From positions 1-6,692 of the forward strand of contig CASEAD010000023.1 in NCBI GenBank assembly GCA_949285775.1: a stretch of DNA of 6,692 nucleotides, read 5' to 3'. Both the position numbers and the translations under genes were made by a program. Below the pieces are notes generated by a model. That model was given only the letters and a program-made list of their open reading frames with translations, was not told where the DNA came from and made no database searches. The stretch is from an uncultured bacterium (GTDB lineage: Bacteria; Bacillota_I; Bacilli_A; RF39; UBA660). This document shows, piece by piece, positions 5,636-6,692 of this stretch (position 1 is the first letter of the stretch; every line of letters begins with the position of its first letter).

Positions 5636-6508
5636 ATGAAAAAGATATATGTTTTATTAGTAATGTTATTACTTTTTAGTGGTTGTTCTATTGGAGAAGA
5701 TAGTATGGAAAATATTAATATTTATACTTCTACTTATCCTCTTAGTTATTTACTTAATTATTTATATGGGGATAACGCTAAGATATATAGTATATATCCA
5801 GTAGGTGTGGATATTAATGAGTATGAATTATCTGATCGGAAGTTAGAAGAATATAGTAATAGTGATTTGTTTGTTTTTAATAGTTTGGATAAGGATAGAG
5901 ATTATGCGGTTAGTATGATTAATTTAAATTCTGATTTAAAGGTTATTGATAGTGCTCTTGGGATGAGTTATGATTATTCTGTTGAGGAATTATGGTTAAA
6001 TCCTTATAATTATTTGATGATGGCAGAAAATATTAAGAATGGGTTGACTGAATATATTACTAATCCATATTTGATTTCAAATAATGAGGGGACTGGTATT
6101 GAAGATAAATATGTGGAGCTTGAGTATAATATATCAAGGTTAGATTCTGATTTAACTGAGGCAATTGATGATGCTACTTATAAGACTATTGTTGTTGATA
6201 ATGATTTATTTATGTTTTTAGAAAAATATGGGTTAGAAGTTATATCTTTAGAGGATAATGAGAATTTGAGTGAAAATAAGGTTAATGAGGTCAGGAAATT
6301 GATTAGTGATGAACAAATTAAATATATTTATTCTGGGGATAGTGAGTCTAATGATACTGTTATGGGATTAATAGAAGATGCTGATATTGAGTTAGTTACT
6401 ATTAATACAATGCATAGTATAGATGGAGGTATTACTAATACTAATGATGATTATTTATCTATTGTGACTAACAATATTAATTTAATAAAAAAAGAGTTAT
6501 ATAAGTAG
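5636..6508 (+). CDS. Lipoprotein, ZnuA/TroA-like solute-binding protein lacking the usual metal-ligand histidines
   Basis: The protein has 290 residues from ATG 5636. An ATG at 5621 is in frame but overlaps the SD (GGGAG, 5623-5627) and would put charged residues before the signal peptide. The N-terminus MKKIYVLLVMLLLFSGC is a lipoprotein signal with lipidated Cys17. The mature part follows the cluster A-1 (ZnuA/TroA/PsaA) pattern: TYPLSYLLNYLYGDNAKI at 33-50, PVGVDINEYELS at 55-66, SDLFVFNSL at 76-84, WLNP at 120-123, a helical linker, VVDNDLFMFLEKYGL at 186-200 and a C-terminal helix. The family's metal ligands are His in the GxDPHxYEP, DPHxWxDP and SHxAF motifs. Here these positions are N61, E118 and about D188/N189. 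The only histidine in the protein is H260. It would sit on the outer face of the membrane, but no permease or ATPase gene adjoins it. It may bind a harder cation through oxygen ligands or no metal at all. Confidence 0.75.
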   Translation: MKKIYVLLVMLLLFSGCSIGEDSMENINIYTSTYPLSYLLNYLYGDNAKIYSIYPVGVDINEYELSDRKLEEYSNSDLFVFNSLDKDRDYAVSMINLNSDLKVIDSALGMSYDYSVEELWLNPYNYLMMAENIKNGLTEYITNPYLISNNEGTGIEDKYVELEYNISRLDSDLTEAIDDATYKTIVVDNDLFMFLEKYGLEVISLEDNENLSENKVNEVRKLISDEQIKYIYSGDSESNDTVMGLIEDADIELVTINTMHSIDGGITNTNDDYLSIVTNNINLIKKELYK

Positions 6509-6509
6509 T

Positions 6510-6537
6510 AAAAAAACAATGGGAGTTGTTTTTTTTT
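6510..6537. terminator. Bidirectional terminator between convergent genes
   Basis: A perfect 10-bp stem (AAAAAAACAA at 6510-6519 with TTGTTTTTTT at 6526-6535) surrounds a 6-nt loop. It gives a T-run on the plus strand (6529-6537) and a matching T-run on the minus strand (6510-6516). It begins 2 nt after the lipoprotein stop and abuts the stop of the LysM gene, so it can serve both. Confidence 0.85.
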
Positions 6538-6538
6538 A

Positions 6539-6692
6539 TTAAGTTGGTATTTTTAATGTTTGGCCTATACTTAGTAAGTTGGTTGATAGATTGTTTAGGG
6601 TTTTAAGAGTGTCTACGGTGGTGTTATATTTTTTAGCGATGGAATATAGGGTATCACCGGTTGAGACTGTATAAGTTATATAATTTGATGTA
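6539..6692 (-). CDS. C-terminal LysM domain of a cell-wall-binding protein (5' part outside window)
   Basis: The last 50 codons are visible, ending at TAA (6539-6541). They read as one LysM domain: YTVSTGDTLYSIAKKYNTTV, then DTLKTLNNLS, then a loop and IGQTLKIPT. Its hallmarks are the V-x-x-GDTL-x-x-IA start, the central N (here LNNL) and the closing GQ-x-L-x-IP. LysM binds N-acetylglucosamine in peptidoglycan, so the full protein is probably an exported hydrolase, spore-coat-like or other wall-associated protein. A C-terminal LysM leaves the catalytic part, if any, upstream and unseen. Codons are richer in C at third positions (ACC, TCC, ATC, AAC, GAC) than in neighbouring genes. It converges on the lipoprotein gene. 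Confidence 0.85.
   Translation of the reverse strand, partial: TSNYITYTVSTGDTLYSIAKKYNTTVDTLKTLNNLSTNLLSIGQTLKIPT

Noticed and set aside
1..6692. Reassignment of TGA to tryptophan, as in many Mollicutes
   Set aside because: Trp codons checked in the HELRH and GT-C-like genes are TGG, and the main genes are intact under the standard code.

Overview
This is a very AT-rich window with strong Shine-Dalgarno (SD) sites, SigA-type promoters and short hairpin-plus-T-tract terminators. It suggests a low-GC Bacillota, probably one of the small-genome gut Bacilli near the Erysipelotrichales, RF39 or Mollicutes branch. Tryptophan is encoded by TGG and the six visible stop codons are TAA or TAG, so nothing points to TGA being read as Trp. 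The tRNA genes encode CCA. A LysM protein and a lipoprotein indicate a walled, single-membrane cell. The lineage is an inference; no 16S or other typing gene is present.

Layout, left to right. Positions 1-70 hold the last 20 nt of a plus-strand tRNA (probably Pro) and its terminator. Positions 71-330 are mostly non-coding but contain a strong SD followed by a tiny ORF with a possible -1 slippery site. A minus-strand hairpin in the same place probably terminates the next gene. Positions 331-1500 (-) encode an unfamiliar tail-anchored protein with an HELRH zinc-peptidase motif. Positions 1554-3949 (-) are a two-gene unit: a sugar-phosphate nucleotidyltransferase transcribed first from a very good promoter, then a polytopic GT-C-like membrane protein. 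This looks like a small surface-glycan or glycolipid cassette. Positions 4051-5322 (-) encode MtaB, the tRNA ms2t6A37 methylthiotransferase. Just upstream, at 5386-5462 (-), is a tRNA-Glu with anticodon CTC, separated from mtaB by a strong terminator.

Positions 5463-5635 are a divergent control region. It carries the tRNA promoter on the minus strand and the promoter of a lipoprotein on the plus strand. The lipoprotein (5636-6508, +) has the fold signature of ZnuA/TroA metal-binding proteins but lacks the expected metal-ligand histidines, and no ABC permease or ATPase lies beside it. A bidirectional terminator (6510-6537) separates it from the 3' end of a convergent minus-strand LysM-domain gene that runs off the window.

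The genes do not form one pathway. The two functional links supported here are the nucleotidyltransferase/GT-C pair and the physical linkage of tRNA-Glu to mtaB. No mobile element, CRISPR array or phage module is visible. The most unusual items are the ligand-less metal-binding-protein homologue, the HELRH tail-anchored protein, the C55 tRNA-Glu(CTC), and the small SD-led ORF with its slippery heptamer.
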